A stretch of 64,000 nt of DNA from CAYQQJ01 sp964419935 (GCA_964419935.1 CAYQQJ010000018.1:1-64000), one strand, 5' to 3'. Numbered from the stretch's first letter, positions 41,972 through 52,050 are shown. Program-made: numbers and translations. Notes: a model not told the origin generated them from the letters alone.

Positions 41972-42964
41972 CTACAAACTAAACATTTTTGCGCGCACTG
42001 TGGTTCGATATTGACTTGGGGTGACGCTCAGCAACCGCTTGAATAATCGTGTGAAATGCGCCAGGTCTTGGTAGCCGACGCGATAGGCGATTTCGCCTAT
42101 CGACAAGTTGGATGTTTGCAGCAGGTCTTTAGCCGTCTGTATGCGCGCGTCGTGTAGGTACTGAAGGGGCGTTTGTCCCGTTGCGGCTTTGAACCGCCGG
42201 TTGAATGAACGCACGCTCATGCCGAAGATTTCCGCAACGTCCGCTAACCGAATTTCCTGGGAAAAATGTTCCTGTAACCAGACTTGGGCGCGAATGATGT
42301 CCTCGTCGGGGTGGGCAACTGCATGGCCGTTGGACGATTCCGAGTTGGCATAGGTCTTTCGTATCTCGTGGAAGAAATGCCGCTCCACGTGGCGGGAGAT
42401 AGTCGCGGTGAAAAACCGTTGGATGAAATGAATGGTCAAATCCGCCAGGGAATTCACGCTACCTGTGCAATAAATGTTGCCGGCTTGAGTAATGAAATAT
42501 TGCCGTTTGAGCAACACCTTGGGGTAGCGCTTCTGAAACTGGTTGAAGTAGTGCCAATGAGTGGTTGCTGCCTTATTGTCAAGCAAGCCAGCCTCCGCCA
42601 TAAAGCAACACCCAGTGCCGACCCCCGCTATGGTATTGCCGAGCTCACACTGTTGTTGCAGCCAGGCAAGTGCGCGCTGGTTGCGGCGTATTATCGGCTG
42701 AGGGTTGCGCCACAGAGCGGGAATATAGGTAATGTCGGAATGGGTGATGTCCGTTAGTGCGCAGTCTGGCTGGAGCTGGATGCCGGTATTGGTGGTTACG
42801 GCTTCGCCATCGACAGAGGCCAGCAGTACCTTCAGCTCTGGCGCGGTTGCTTTTTTGCTGCTGGCGGCTCGGGCGAGGGTTTGTGCGGCCTTGAGCTGTT
42901 CCAGTGGGAGGGTCACGCTGGTCGCCAGCATCTGGTCGCAAATAAGGAAGGTTACACAGAACAT
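41972..42964 (-). CDS. GlxA-like AraC family regulator
   Basis: A 330-residue regulator with a DJ-1/PfpI-like N-terminal domain (about 1-195; YIPALWRN and AGVGTGCCFMAEAGLLDNKAATTHW correspond to the family's nucleophile-elbow and core) and a C-terminal AraC double helix-turn-helix (IRLADVAEIFGMSVRSFNRRFKAATGQTPLQYL, then IGEIAYRVGYQDLAHFTRLFKR). The elbow position reads GTGCCF, so a cysteine is present. It is divergent from fabY across 162 bp, so the two may share a control region. The ligand is unknown. Confidence 0.88.
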   Translation of the reverse strand: MFCVTFLICDQMLATSVTLPLEQLKAAQTLARAASSKKATAPELKVLLASVDGEAVTTNTGIQLQPDCALTDITHSDITYIPALWRNPQPIIRRNQRALAWLQQQCELGNTIAGVGTGCCFMAEAGLLDNKAATTHWHYFNQFQKRYPKVLLKRQYFITQAGNIYCTGSVNSLADLTIHFIQRFFTATISRHVERHFFHEIRKTYANSESSNGHAVAHPDEDIIRAQVWLQEHFSQEIRLADVAEIFGMSVRSFNRRFKAATGQTPLQYLHDARIQTAKDLLQTSNLSIGEIAYRVGYQDLAHFTRLFKRLLSVTPSQYRTTVRAKMFSL

Positions 42965-43126
42965 GAGTCGACTCCCCAGCCTTTAGCTGTTTTATGTCAA
43001 ACCACGGGTGTGGCCAGAATAGCACTGTTTGCTGTCCAGTATGGCCTGCGCTGAGGCTGATAATCAACTCTAAAATTGCCGCATGTCAATTTCCAACCTG
43101 TTATTACTACTGGATGAGTATTACGA

Positions 43127-45055
43127 GTGAATACAACGAAAAGTTTACCTGTCATTGTCGGTTTTGGTGGATACAACGCCGCTGGTCGCAGTTCATCACA
43201 CCAAGGCTACAAGCGGATGATTCTCGAGAGCCTCAGTTCGGCAGATCGCAGAGATACCTTGCAAGGGCTGGCAAGCCTGATGGGGTTGGTCTCCTGGAAA
43301 GATGGGCAATGCACTCGCGCAGGCACTAATGCGGAAGGTACTGCGGTTGGTGCAGATGGCATTGGCGACGATCTTGTCGAGCAGGTGCTGCAAGGTACAT
43401 TGGTCCGCCGTATTGAGGCGCAGCACTTTGATGTGGACAAGGTGCCAGTGAAACGGCCTCTGCATCTGTCCGGCAGCGATCAGCAGCCCATCTCTTTCTG
43501 TCTTCCTCTGAAGCAAGTGCCGGACCCGGTGCCAGAGGGATGGCAGGTTTCACCGATGAGTTCGGATCAAGTGCAGGTGACGATTCACGGACCTCAGGAG
43601 CTGCATGTGGATGCCACCCAGTCCATGCCGGTACAGGCCGCCGGCCAGCTGCCGACAGGCTTTGACCCCGGCGAACATTACCGTTCGCTGTTTCATCCGC
43701 GCGGCTTGCAGTTGGCGGTGCTGGGTGCATCAGATGCCTTGCGTTCCGTAGGTATCGAGTGGCAGCAGATTGTGGATCGGGTGCGCCCAGACGAGATTGG
43801 TGTCTACAGCAGCAGTGTTATGGCGCAGCTGGATGGCTCCGGCTATGGCGGAATGATGCAGGCTCGCTTGAAAGGCTCCCGGGTCTCGTCGAAACAGCTG
43901 GCGCTCGGCTTGAACACCATGCCTGCGGACTTCGTGAACGCGTACGTGCTCGGTAGCCTGGGTTCCACAGGCGGCATGACCGGTGCCTGTGCGACGTTTT
44001 TGTACAACTTGAGAGAAGGTGTCGACGATATTCGCAGTGGGCGGCGTCGGGTCGTATTTGTAGGCAGTAGCGAAGCCCCAATTCTGCCTGAAGTCATTGA
44101 CGGCTATGCCGCCATGGGTGCGCTGGCGACTGATGCGAATCTGTCCAAGCTTGATGGCGGTGTTATCGATTATCGGCGCGCCAGTCGCCCGTTCGGACAA
44201 AACTGCGGTTTTACCCTGGCAGAATCCGGGCAGTACATCGTCCTGATGGATGACGCTCTGGCAGTAGAAATGGGGGCTGAAATCTATGGCGCGGTACCCG
44301 GCGTGTATGTCAACGCAGACGGTTTCAAGAAGTCAATATCTGCTCCCGGCCCCGGTAATTACCTGACCATGGCCAAAGCGGTAGGGCTGGCAAGAGCGCT
44401 GTTGGGTGATCAGGCGGTACAGCAGCACAGTTTCGTTCAGGCTCACGGCTCGAGTACTCCGCAAAACCGAGTGACGGAATCGCGTATCTTTGATCAGGTG
44501 GCCCGGGCGTTTGGCATCAAATCCTGGCCGGTTGCTGCGGTTAAAGCGTACCTGGGACACTCTCTGGGCCCTGCCAGTGGCGATCAGATGGCGGCCACTC
44601 TGGGAGTGTTCAAGTACGGAATATTGCCGGGTATCAAAACCATCGACGGCGTGGCTGAGGACGTTTATAGCGACCGGTTGTTGCTGTCCACCGGGGACCT
44701 GGATCTCGCTCAGGACCGAGGTGAGGTGCAGGTGGCATTCCTGAACTCGAAAGGCTTTGGTGGTAATAACGCAACCGCGACAGTCCTGGCTCCCCAGGTG
44801 GCGGAAAACTGGTTGGCTAAACGCCACGGCGCATCGCAATGGTCACAGTACCAGAGCCGACGGGAATCCGTGCGCGAAGCCAGTGCAGCCTACGCGACGG
44901 CTGCTGATCGCGGCGAAGTCGCGGCGATCTACGAATTTGGTACGGGTGTAGTAGACGAATCCGCCCTGGATATGAATGGTAACAGCCTGAGTATCCCCGG
45001 CCACGCGCAGAGCGTGTTGTTGGGTGATGACGAAGGCTATGGGGACATGCGTTGA
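43127..45055 (+). CDS. fabY: Beta-ketoacyl synthase, FabY-like
   Basis: A 642-residue condensing enzyme. The size and N-terminus (LPVIVGFGGYNAAGRSSSHQGYKRMI) resemble Pseudomonas FabY, which starts fatty-acid synthesis by joining acetyl-CoA to malonyl-ACP. The catalytic triad is present: Cys288 in GACATF, His440 in QAHGSST and His478 in YLGHSLG. The first 200 residues form a family-specific extension. The start is GTG 43127. It lies just before the XRE regulator gene (21-bp gap) and is divergent from the AraC gene. FabY assignment is from recalled similarity; a polyketide-type role is less likely given the lone gene. Confidence 0.72.
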   Translation: MNTTKSLPVIVGFGGYNAAGRSSSHQGYKRMILESLSSADRRDTLQGLASLMGLVSWKDGQCTRAGTNAEGTAVGADGIGDDLVEQVLQGTLVRRIEAQHFDVDKVPVKRPLHLSGSDQQPISFCLPLKQVPDPVPEGWQVSPMSSDQVQVTIHGPQELHVDATQSMPVQAAGQLPTGFDPGEHYRSLFHPRGLQLAVLGASDALRSVGIEWQQIVDRVRPDEIGVYSSSVMAQLDGSGYGGMMQARLKGSRVSSKQLALGLNTMPADFVNAYVLGSLGSTGGMTGACATFLYNLREGVDDIRSGRRRVVFVGSSEAPILPEVIDGYAAMGALATDANLSKLDGGVIDYRRASRPFGQNCGFTLAESGQYIVLMDDALAVEMGAEIYGAVPGVYVNADGFKKSISAPGPGNYLTMAKAVGLARALLGDQAVQQHSFVQAHGSSTPQNRVTESRIFDQVARAFGIKSWPVAAVKAYLGHSLGPASGDQMAATLGVFKYGILPGIKTIDGVAEDVYSDRLLLSTGDLDLAQDRGEVQVAFLNSKGFGGNNATATVLAPQVAENWLAKRHGASQWSQYQSRRESVREASAAYATAADRGEVAAIYEFGTGVVDESALDMNGNSLSIPGHAQSVLLGDDEGYGDMR

Positions 45056-45076
45056 TGCGAGCTGAGGAAGGCTGCG

Positions 45077-45706
45077 ATGTCTGACGAGGAAGAATCGGGA
45101 GCGTCACCTGAGGCTGACCTGACAGAGCCTTGTACGGGAGAGGCCGCTGAGCCCGCAGCGGGGCATTTTGCTGCCGGTGCGAGACTGCAATCGGTGCGCC
45201 TGGCGCGTGGTTTGAGCCAGCGTGAGCTTGCCCGGCGCGCTGGGGTGACCAATGGCAGTCTGTCGCTGATAGAGCAGGGCAAGGTCAGCCCGTCTTTGGG
45301 GTCCCTGGAGAAGATCTTGAGCGCAATTCCCATGTCTCTACCCGAATTTTTTGCTGAATCATCGCCCATTCCGGTGGTACATCCAGCGTCGGAATGGGTG
45401 CTGGTGAGCCAGGGCCTCGCGCGCAAGCGTGTTATGCCTTTGCAGCACGTCACAGATCGCGCATGTTATTTGGTTGAGTGCGAGCTTCCCCCCGGCAGTC
45501 AGGAAACCACCAGCGCAATATTGGGTCGAAACGGTTTGGCGGCGGGTGTCGTTATTGATGGGGCGTTGGAAATGCGGCTTGATGACGTTTGCCATAGGTT
45601 GGAGACAGGGGACGGTTTTCAGTTTGCTGGCCCGCGAGATCAGCATTTGGTCAACACCCACGAGCGGGCATGCCGCCTTGTATTGTTTATTCAGGCTGCG
45701 CAATAA
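45077..45706 (+). CDS. XRE family regulator with C-terminal cupin
   Basis: A 209-residue regulator. After a low-complexity acidic start (1-33), an XRE helix-turn-helix is at about 34-90 (LQSVRLARGLSQRELARRAGVTNGSLSLIEQGKVSPSLGSLEKIL), followed by a cupin_2 barrel at about 130-207 (LPPGSQETT through VVIDGALEMRL and DGFQFAGPRDQHLVN). The layout is that of PuuR-like regulators of amine, amino-acid or fatty-acid pathways. It sits between fabY and fadBA, and regulation of either is plausible but unproven. Confidence 0.88.
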   Translation: MSDEEESGASPEADLTEPCTGEAAEPAAGHFAAGARLQSVRLARGLSQRELARRAGVTNGSLSLIEQGKVSPSLGSLEKILSAIPMSLPEFFAESSPIPVVHPASEWVLVSQGLARKRVMPLQHVTDRACYLVECELPPGSQETTSAILGRNGLAAGVVIDGALEMRLDDVCHRLETGDGFQFAGPRDQHLVNTHERACRLVLFIQAAQ

Positions 45707-45779
45707 GACGTTGCGACGGCTCTGGCTGTATCCCGATCGGCCAGGGAGCACCGTCGGTCGCAGCCGTTCTCTGGTGGGA

Positions 45780-45835
45780 TTGTCAGCGCCCGGCAATTGT
45801 GCATAATAATCAAATTCAAACGCTTGTTTGAATTT
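45780..45835 (+). promoter_or_regulatory. fadB: fadBA promoter with perfect palindromic (PsrA-like) operator
   Basis: TTGTCA (45780-45785) and CATAAT (45802-45807) are separated by 16 bp. Directly downstream, over the predicted start site, lies a perfect 24-bp palindrome (45812-45835): arms AAATTCAAAC and GTTTGAATTT around GCTT. The core CAAAC-N4-GTTTG matches the motif bound by PsrA, the TetR-type fatty-acid sensor that represses fadBA in Pseudomonas. Position over the start suggests repression. The psrA gene is not in the window. Confidence 0.7.
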
Positions 45836-45919
45836 TCCTGCTGCGGTTTCATGCAAGGATCAGAATCACCTGGTGGCGCTGCTTTCCGGCCACGATACTC
45901 ATCGGAAGACGAGGTAAGT

Positions 45920-48112
45920 ATGATATTCGAAGGTAGTGCCATCCAAGTCAGGCCACTCGAAGGCGGTATTGCCGAACTGCAGTTTGATCTGCAGGGTGAG
46001 TCGGTAAACAAATTCAATAGGGTCATGATGACCGAGCTCAAGCAGGCCTTGCAGGCGATCGAAAAGGCGGACATCACCGGCCTACTTGTTACCAGCGGAA
46101 AGGACGTTTTTATCGTCGGTGCCGACGTGACCGAGTTCGGACCCACATTCGCCCAAGGGGCTGAAGCCATCGCCCAACATCTGGGCGAAACAAGCCGCTG
46201 TTTCACGCAGCTGGAAGAATTGAAAGTGCCGACTGTGGTCGCCATCAATGGTTTTGCCCTTGGCGGAGGGCTTGAATTCTGCCTGGCGTGTGATTATCGC
46301 ATTGCCAGTACGGCCGCCAAGGTCGGTTTGCCGGAAACGAAACTGGGACTGATTCCCGGTTGGGGTGGTACAGTGCGCCTGCCCCGCATCGCGGGCCTGG
46401 ATACGGCGATCGAGTGGATTGCCAGCGGTAAGGAGCACGCCGCCGACGTTGCAATGACTGCTGGCGTGGTCGACGGCGTGGTGGAGCCGGAAAACCTGCA
46501 CGCCGCCGCCCTTACGACACTGCAGCGATTGCAGGATGGCCGCCTTGAATACCAGTCCCGCCGCGTACAAAAGCGCGCCCCTTTATCTCACAATGATATT
46601 GAAAATCTGCTGGCATTCGAAAGCTCCAAGGCATTCGTTGGCGCACAGGCTGGTCGCAATTATCCGGCACCGGTCAGTGCCATCAAGGCCATGCAGGAAG
46701 CGGCAAAGTTTGAACGGGACCAGGCCCTCGAGGTGGAGTCAGCGACTTTCGTCAAGTTGGCCCAGACTGACGCGGCGCAGGCGCTGGTCGGCCTGTTTGT
46801 CAGCGACCAGCTGTTGAGCAAAAAAGCCCGCAAGCTGGAAAAGCAGTCGGACAAGAAAGTGAGCCGCGCAGCGGTGCTGGGTGCCGGCATCATGGGTGGA
46901 GGTATTGCCTACCAATCCGCCCTCAAAGGTGTCCCCATCAAGATGAAGGACATCGCGCAACAGGGGATTGATCTGGGGCTGAATGAAGCCGCCAAACATT
47001 TCGCCAAACGGGTTGAGCGCGGTCGCATGACAACTTTGGATATGGCCACTGCACTCAACCGAATAGAGCCGACACTGAGTTACGACGGATTTGATGCTGT
47101 TGATCTGGTCGTTGAAGCGGTTGTAGAAAATCCCAAGGTCAAGCAAAGCGTGCTGACGGAAGTGGAAAAACAGGTGAGTAATGATGCCGCTCTTTGTACC
47201 AACACCTCAACCATATCCGTTGACCGTCTGGCCGAATCACTGCAGCGCCCCGAAAACTTTTGCGGCATGCATTTTTTCAATCCCGTGCACGCCATGCCAC
47301 TGGTAGAAGTGATCCGTGGTGGCAAAACATCGGACCAGGCGGTGGCGCGCACAGTCGCCTATGCCAACGCGCTGGGCAAAAAGCCCGTGGTGGTACGGGA
47401 TTGCCCGGGGTTCCTGGTTAATCGCGTTCTCTTCCCTTATTTCGCCGGTTTTTCCATGTTGGTGCGGGATGGGGCGGATTTTCAGCAGGTCGACAAGGTG
47501 ATGGAGCGCTGGGGCTGGCCGATGGGGCCGGCCTATTTGCTGGACGTGGTCGGGATAGATACCGGTGTGCATGCCGAAGCAGTCATGGCTGAAGGTTTTC
47601 CGGATCGAATGAGTAAGACTTTCAAGGCGGCCACTGACGTCATGTTCGATGCGGGCCGCTACGGGCAAAAGAACAATCAGGGCTTTTACAAGTACGAACT
47701 CGACAAGAAGGGCAAGCAGGTCAAAGTGCCTGTCGATGAATCTTATGAACTGCTCAAGCCACACGTTGCCGAGCGCCGGGAATATTCTGATGAGGATATC
47801 GTGGCCCGCCTGATGGTACCCATGGCCACCGAATTGGCGCGCTGCCTAGAGGAAGGCATAGTGGCCAGCGCGGCAGAAGCCGATATGGCCTTGATCTATG
47901 GGCTCGGCTTCCCCCCATTCCGGGGCGGTCTGTTTCGCTGGATCGATGCCATTGGCATAAAAGAATTCATCAACATGGCCGATCGGTTCGCGGAGCTGGG
48001 CGCTTTATACAGCCCGCCAGAAGGCATGAGAGCCAAGGCCGCCGAGAGTTCCACATACTATACCGCTTACGATATGCGCCACGACGCCACTGGCGAAAGG
48101 GAGAACAGATAA
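45920..48112 (+). CDS. fadB: Fatty acid oxidation complex alpha subunit FadB
   Basis: Bifunctional enoyl-CoA hydratase/3-hydroxyacyl-CoA dehydrogenase of aerobic beta-oxidation, 730 residues (E. coli 729). The N-terminal crotonase domain has GADVTEFG and FALGGGLEFCLACDYRIA with TKLGLIPGWGGTVRLPR. The C-terminal dehydrogenase begins VLGAGIMGGGIAYQSALKG and has HFFNPVHAMPLVEVIRG. ATG 45920 is set by GAGGTAAG; the frame runs open for 123 bp upstream through the leader. Its stop overlaps fadA by one base. Confidence 0.96.
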   Translation: MIFEGSAIQVRPLEGGIAELQFDLQGESVNKFNRVMMTELKQALQAIEKADITGLLVTSGKDVFIVGADVTEFGPTFAQGAEAIAQHLGETSRCFTQLEELKVPTVVAINGFALGGGLEFCLACDYRIASTAAKVGLPETKLGLIPGWGGTVRLPRIAGLDTAIEWIASGKEHAADVAMTAGVVDGVVEPENLHAAALTTLQRLQDGRLEYQSRRVQKRAPLSHNDIENLLAFESSKAFVGAQAGRNYPAPVSAIKAMQEAAKFERDQALEVESATFVKLAQTDAAQALVGLFVSDQLLSKKARKLEKQSDKKVSRAAVLGAGIMGGGIAYQSALKGVPIKMKDIAQQGIDLGLNEAAKHFAKRVERGRMTTLDMATALNRIEPTLSYDGFDAVDLVVEAVVENPKVKQSVLTEVEKQVSNDAALCTNTSTISVDRLAESLQRPENFCGMHFFNPVHAMPLVEVIRGGKTSDQAVARTVAYANALGKKPVVVRDCPGFLVNRVLFPYFAGFSMLVRDGADFQQVDKVMERWGWPMGPAYLLDVVGIDTGVHAEAVMAEGFPDRMSKTFKAATDVMFDAGRYGQKNNQGFYKYELDKKGKQVKVPVDESYELLKPHVAERREYSDEDIVARLMVPMATELARCLEEGIVASAAEADMALIYGLGFPPFRGGLFRWIDAIGIKEFINMADRFAELGALYSPPEGMRAKAAESSTYYTAYDMRHDATGERENR

Positions 48113-49290
48113 TGAGCTTGAACCCGAGAGATGTGGTGATTGTCGATTACGCCCGCAGCCCCATGGGGCGTTCCAAAAACGGATGCTTCCGCCATGTTCG
48201 CGCGGACGACATGAGCGCCGCGCTGATAAACGGTCTATTGGCCCGAAATTCGGCGCTTGACCCTGCAGAGATCGATGATGTTATCTGGGGCTGCGTCATG
48301 CAGCGGGACGAGCAGGGTTTTAACCTCGCGCGCAACGTCGTGCTGCGAGCGGGCTTGCCGCACACGGTTCCGGCCCAAACCGTCAACCGTTTGTGCGGCT
48401 CGTCGATGTCTGCCATGCACACCGCAGCAGCCAATATTCAGGCGGGCTTTGGTGATATTTATTTGGTCGGTGGCGTCGAGCATATGGGCCACATCGACAT
48501 GAACGAGAACCAGAATCCCAATCCCAAACTCGGCTTGTCCGTGGCCAAAGCTGCGGGCTCCATGGGTTTGACGGCCGAATACCTGGCGCTTTTGCACGGT
48601 ATTGGTCGCGAGCAGATGGACCAGTTTGGCGCGCGCTCACACCAGCGTGCAGCCAAGGCGCGAGCCGAGGGCAAGTTCGCCCGAGAAATAATTGCCATCG
48701 AAGGCCACGACGAACAGGGTGCTCCCGTACTGATTCGTGATGACGAAACCATTCGTCCGGAAACGACGGCTGAAGTGCTCGCAACCCTCAAGCCGGCGTT
48801 CAACCCGAAAGGCGGCACAGTGACGGCGGGAACCTCATCCCAGATTACCGACGGCGCATCATCCATGCTGATCATGTCGGCCGAGCGGGCACAAGCGCTG
48901 GGCTTCCAGCCTATCGCACGCATTATTTCTGTCGCGGTCGCCGGTGTTGATCCATCCATTATGGGCTATGGGCCGGTGCCTTCCACTCAGAAGGCGCTCA
49001 AACGGGCTAACCTGACCATGGAAGACATTGACCGAGTAGAACTCAATGAAGCCTTTGCCGCCCAGGCCTTGCCAGTACTGAAGGACTTGAACTTGTTGGA
49101 TGTTATGGACGAGAAGGTGAATCTGTATGGTGGCGCCATTGCCCTGGGTCACCCCTTCGGATGCTCTGGAACGCGCATCAGCGGCACCTTGCTTTCCGTA
49201 ATGCAGGATTCAGATGCCACATTGGGTGTAGCCACCATGTGTATCGGACTGGGGCAGGGTATCACTACTATTGTTGAGCGCCTGAATTAG
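48112..49290 (+). CDS. fadA: 3-ketoacyl-CoA thiolase FadA
   Basis: Thiolase subunit that cleaves 3-ketoacyl-CoA, in complex with FadB. The 392-residue sequence has the acylated cysteine in VNRLCGSSMSAMH, the GHPFGCSG motif with the catalytic histidine, and the second cysteine in ATMCIGLGQG. It is translationally coupled to fadB (TAATG). It is followed by a strong hairpin at 49332-49360. Confidence 0.97.
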   Translation: MSLNPRDVVIVDYARSPMGRSKNGCFRHVRADDMSAALINGLLARNSALDPAEIDDVIWGCVMQRDEQGFNLARNVVLRAGLPHTVPAQTVNRLCGSSMSAMHTAAANIQAGFGDIYLVGGVEHMGHIDMNENQNPNPKLGLSVAKAAGSMGLTAEYLALLHGIGREQMDQFGARSHQRAAKARAEGKFAREIIAIEGHDEQGAPVLIRDDETIRPETTAEVLATLKPAFNPKGGTVTAGTSSQITDGASSMLIMSAERAQALGFQPIARIISVAVAGVDPSIMGYGPVPSTQKALKRANLTMEDIDRVELNEAFAAQALPVLKDLNLLDVMDEKVNLYGGAIALGHPFGCSGTRISGTLLSVMQDSDATLGVATMCIGLGQGITTIVERLN

Positions 49291-49331
49291 AGTGTGAACA
49301 GGCCTTGTGGAACCAGTTCGCAACGAGCGGC

Positions 49332-49360
49332 TGGATGGCCTCTGGATCCGGGGCCATCCA
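49332..49360 (+). other. Hairpin 3' of fadA
   Basis: A perfect 9-bp stem TGGATGGCC/GGCCATCCA with an 11-nt loop lies 42 bp after the fadA stop. No T run follows, so it may protect the mRNA end or act with Rho. Nothing else is recognised in 49361-49532 except possible tRNA-Leu promoter sequence. Confidence 0.4.
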
Positions 49361-49532
49361 TAACTGGAACCCAATGTTTGACACGCGAGACAGACAGTTT
49401 TGTTGAACGCACTAGCGGTCTGTGGCACAATTCCTTCCCCTCACTCAGGTGGGATGCTTATATTTCTTGTTTTTATCAATAAAATCAAAGGGATAACGCA
49501 TATTTGGCCTGGTGGTTGAAATGCCCGTTCAG

Positions 49533-49617
<85 letters not shown>

Positions 49618-49682
49618 CAAATAGGGCATTAGCGCACCGGATTTGATTTATTGACCTCTCTATATTTTTCACGAGGAACATC

Positions 49683-50993
49683 ATGCAGGTTTCAGTCGAG
49701 ACAACATCGGGCTTAGAACGCCGTTTAACGGTGGGTATTCCCGCTGACGTCATTGATTCAGAAGTTGAAAAGCGTTTGCAGGAAGCGGCTAAAACCGTTC
49801 AGATGAAAGGCTTCCGCAAAGGCAAAGTGCCTGTGAGAGTCGTGAAACAGCGTTACGGAGCAGGTGTTCGCCAGGAGGTACTGGGCGATGCTATCAATAG
49901 GTCTTTTTACGATGCCGTGCGCAAAGAATCCATAACGCCGGCTGGCCAGCCGTCCATCGAGCCCAAGCAGCTGGAGCCTGGTAAAGACATTGAATTTGTT
50001 GCGACATTTGAGGTTTATCCCGAGGTGGAACTCAAAGGTCTGGAAGATATTAGCGTGACGCGTTACGACGCGGAAATCACAGAAGCCGATATCGACAATA
50101 TGATTACCGTGTTGCGCAAGAGTCAGTCGACATGGAGTACCGTCGATCGTGCAGTACAGGATGGTGATAGGGTTGAAATTGACTTTGTTGGCACCAAAGA
50201 CGGCGAAGAATTCGAAGGTGGTTCGGCTCAGGATCATAAGCTGATCATTGGCTCGAAAAGCATGATTCCGGGCTTCGAAGAGGGTATCGTTGGTATGAAG
50301 CCGGGAGAAGAGAAGACTTTGTCTTTGACTTTCCCGGAGGATTATCAGGTTGAAGAGCTGAAAGGCGCCGCCACTGAATTCAAGGTCACATTGAAAGCCG
50401 TGTCCGAACAGCAGTTGCCAGAGCTCGATGAAGAGCTTTTCAAGAAGTTTGGTGTTGAGACAGGCGGAATTGAGAAATTTCGCGAAGACGTCCAGTCCAA
50501 CATGGAAAGCGAAAAAAACAAAGCGGTAAAAAACAAGGTAAAGAGCCAGGTCATGGACGCCTTGCTGGCAGCCAACCCGGTTGAATTGCCGAAGGCGCTA
50601 ATCGCGTCGGAAATTGATGCGTTGCGCCGTCAAACTCTGCAGCAATACGGTGGTCTGAGCAAAGATCTGGATGTCAGTTCATTGTTGCCAGATGAGATGT
50701 TCCGCGAACAGGCGGAGAGACGAACAGCGCTTGGATTGTTGATCTCGGAAGTGATCAAACGTGAAAAGCTGAGTGCCGACAAAGATCGTGTCAAGACCAT
50801 GATCGAAGATTTGGCTGCGACCTACGAAGAGCCGGAAGCCGTTGTACAGCATTACTACGGTAACGAGCAGCTCTTGGCAAGTGTTGAGGCGGCCGCACTG
50901 GAAGACCAAGTGGTTGATTTTATTCTGGACAAGGCCACAGTGACTGACAAAAAAGTTGGCTACGACGAAGCCATCAAGCCCGAACAGAAGTAA
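49683..50993 (+). CDS. tig: Trigger factor
   Basis: Ribosome-bound chaperone and peptidyl-prolyl isomerase, 436 residues (E. coli 432). The N-terminal ribosome-binding domain has the signature GFRKGKVP, the central FKBP domain (about 160-245) contains RVEIDFVGTKDGEEFEGG and KSMIPGFEEGIVGMKPGEEK, and the C-terminal helical arms follow (DALLAANPVELPKALIASEID). CACGAGGAACATC sets ATG 49683. A T-less hairpin follows (51002-51028). Confidence 0.97.
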   Translation: MQVSVETTSGLERRLTVGIPADVIDSEVEKRLQEAAKTVQMKGFRKGKVPVRVVKQRYGAGVRQEVLGDAINRSFYDAVRKESITPAGQPSIEPKQLEPGKDIEFVATFEVYPEVELKGLEDISVTRYDAEITEADIDNMITVLRKSQSTWSTVDRAVQDGDRVEIDFVGTKDGEEFEGGSAQDHKLIIGSKSMIPGFEEGIVGMKPGEEKTLSLTFPEDYQVEELKGAATEFKVTLKAVSEQQLPELDEELFKKFGVETGGIEKFREDVQSNMESEKNKAVKNKVKSQVMDALLAANPVELPKALIASEIDALRRQTLQQYGGLSKDLDVSSLLPDEMFREQAERRTALGLLISEVIKREKLSADKDRVKTMIEDLAATYEEPEAVVQHYYGNEQLLASVEAAALEDQVVDFILDKATVTDKKVGYDEAIKPEQK

Positions 50994-51001
50994 CACCGAG
51001 A

Positions 51002-51028
51002 GCCCCGGAACGCAGCTGTGTCCGGGGC
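51002..51028 (+). other. Hairpin between tig and clpP
   Basis: Stem GCCCCGGA/TCCGGGGC, 8 bp, 11-nt loop, with no T tract. It may be a weak or Rho-assisted terminator or a partial barrier between tig and clpP. Confidence 0.45.
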
Positions 51029-51234
51029 GCATCAAGCAACAACAAAGTTTACAACAACAGGATTATCTGTTCCCTCCTAATGCGCTAACAGGAGTTGGCA
51101 TTTCCTCTTGCTCAGGTTAAGCTCTTATTAACAAACACGGCTTAGAGCGACTCAGGCTAGGCCGAGATGTAAAAAGACATTTTATGTGCCAGTCCCGATC
51201 AGCAGTTCAGACGACTTCAGGAAATATGCTATCT

Positions 51235-51876
51235 ATGTCTAAGTTCGATTTGATGGATTCCCAGCACGCAACAATTCAGTCTTCCCTGGTTCCCATGGTG
51301 GTTGAACAAACTGCTCGTGGTGAAAGGTCCTATGATATCTACTCACGTTTGCTCAAAGAGCGAGTGATCTTCCTGGTGGGCCAGGTCGAAGACCATATGG
51401 CCAATCTGGTGGTGGCTCAGCTACTGTTTCTCGAAGCCGAGAACCCGGATAAGGACATACATCTATATATCAACTCACCGGGCGGTTCTGTTACTGCCGG
51501 GTTAGCCATTTATGACACCATGCAGTTCGTCAAGCCAGACGTGAGTACCATGTGTATCGGCCAAGCGGCCAGCATGGGTGCGTTTTTGCTGGCGGCTGGT
51601 GCCAAGGGTAAGCGCTATTGCCTGCCCAACGCACGCACCATGATTCACCAACCGTCTGGCGGAGCCCAGGGCCAGGCGTCGGATATCAGTATTCACGCGG
51701 AGGAAATTCTCAAAATCCGTGCAAAACTGAATAATCTGATGGCATCCCACACAGGTCAGTCAGTCGAGGATGTGGCGCGAGATACCGAAAGAGACCGCTT
51801 CATGAGTGCTGACGAATCCAAGAACTACGGCTTGGTGGACGATGTTATCACCAGTCGGACTGCCATCGACAAATAG
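51235..51876 (+). CDS. clpP: ATP-dependent Clp protease proteolytic subunit
   Basis: Serine protease that forms the double-ring chamber used by ClpX and ClpA. From ATG 51235 the protein has 213 residues; catalytic Ser113 lies in GQAASMGA and His138 in MIHQPSGG, with the acidic residue further on. The preceding short N-terminal stretch is the usual propeptide. Two earlier ATGs (51184, 51226) exist; 51235 is chosen by spacing from AGGAA at 51219-51223 and by the common start MSKFDLMD. It lies upstream of clpX with a 299-bp gap. Confidence 0.96.
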   Translation: MSKFDLMDSQHATIQSSLVPMVVEQTARGERSYDIYSRLLKERVIFLVGQVEDHMANLVVAQLLFLEAENPDKDIHLYINSPGGSVTAGLAIYDTMQFVKPDVSTMCIGQAASMGAFLLAAGAKGKRYCLPNARTMIHQPSGGAQGQASDISIHAEEILKIRAKLNNLMASHTGQSVEDVARDTERDRFMSADESKNYGLVDDVITSRTAIDK

Positions 51877-52050
51877 TACTGGTGGATTATCGCGCGCAGC
51901 CGGTACTATGAATGTGTACTACTGTGCGACTTGATATTTTGAACATTAAGAGCGCTCAGGGATCTAATCCCGATACATCCAGGAACTAAATCCGGCGCGA
52001 TAGCCGAGCCGCCTTCGGGTTGCGCTATAGTTAACAGTAGAGTCGGTGTT

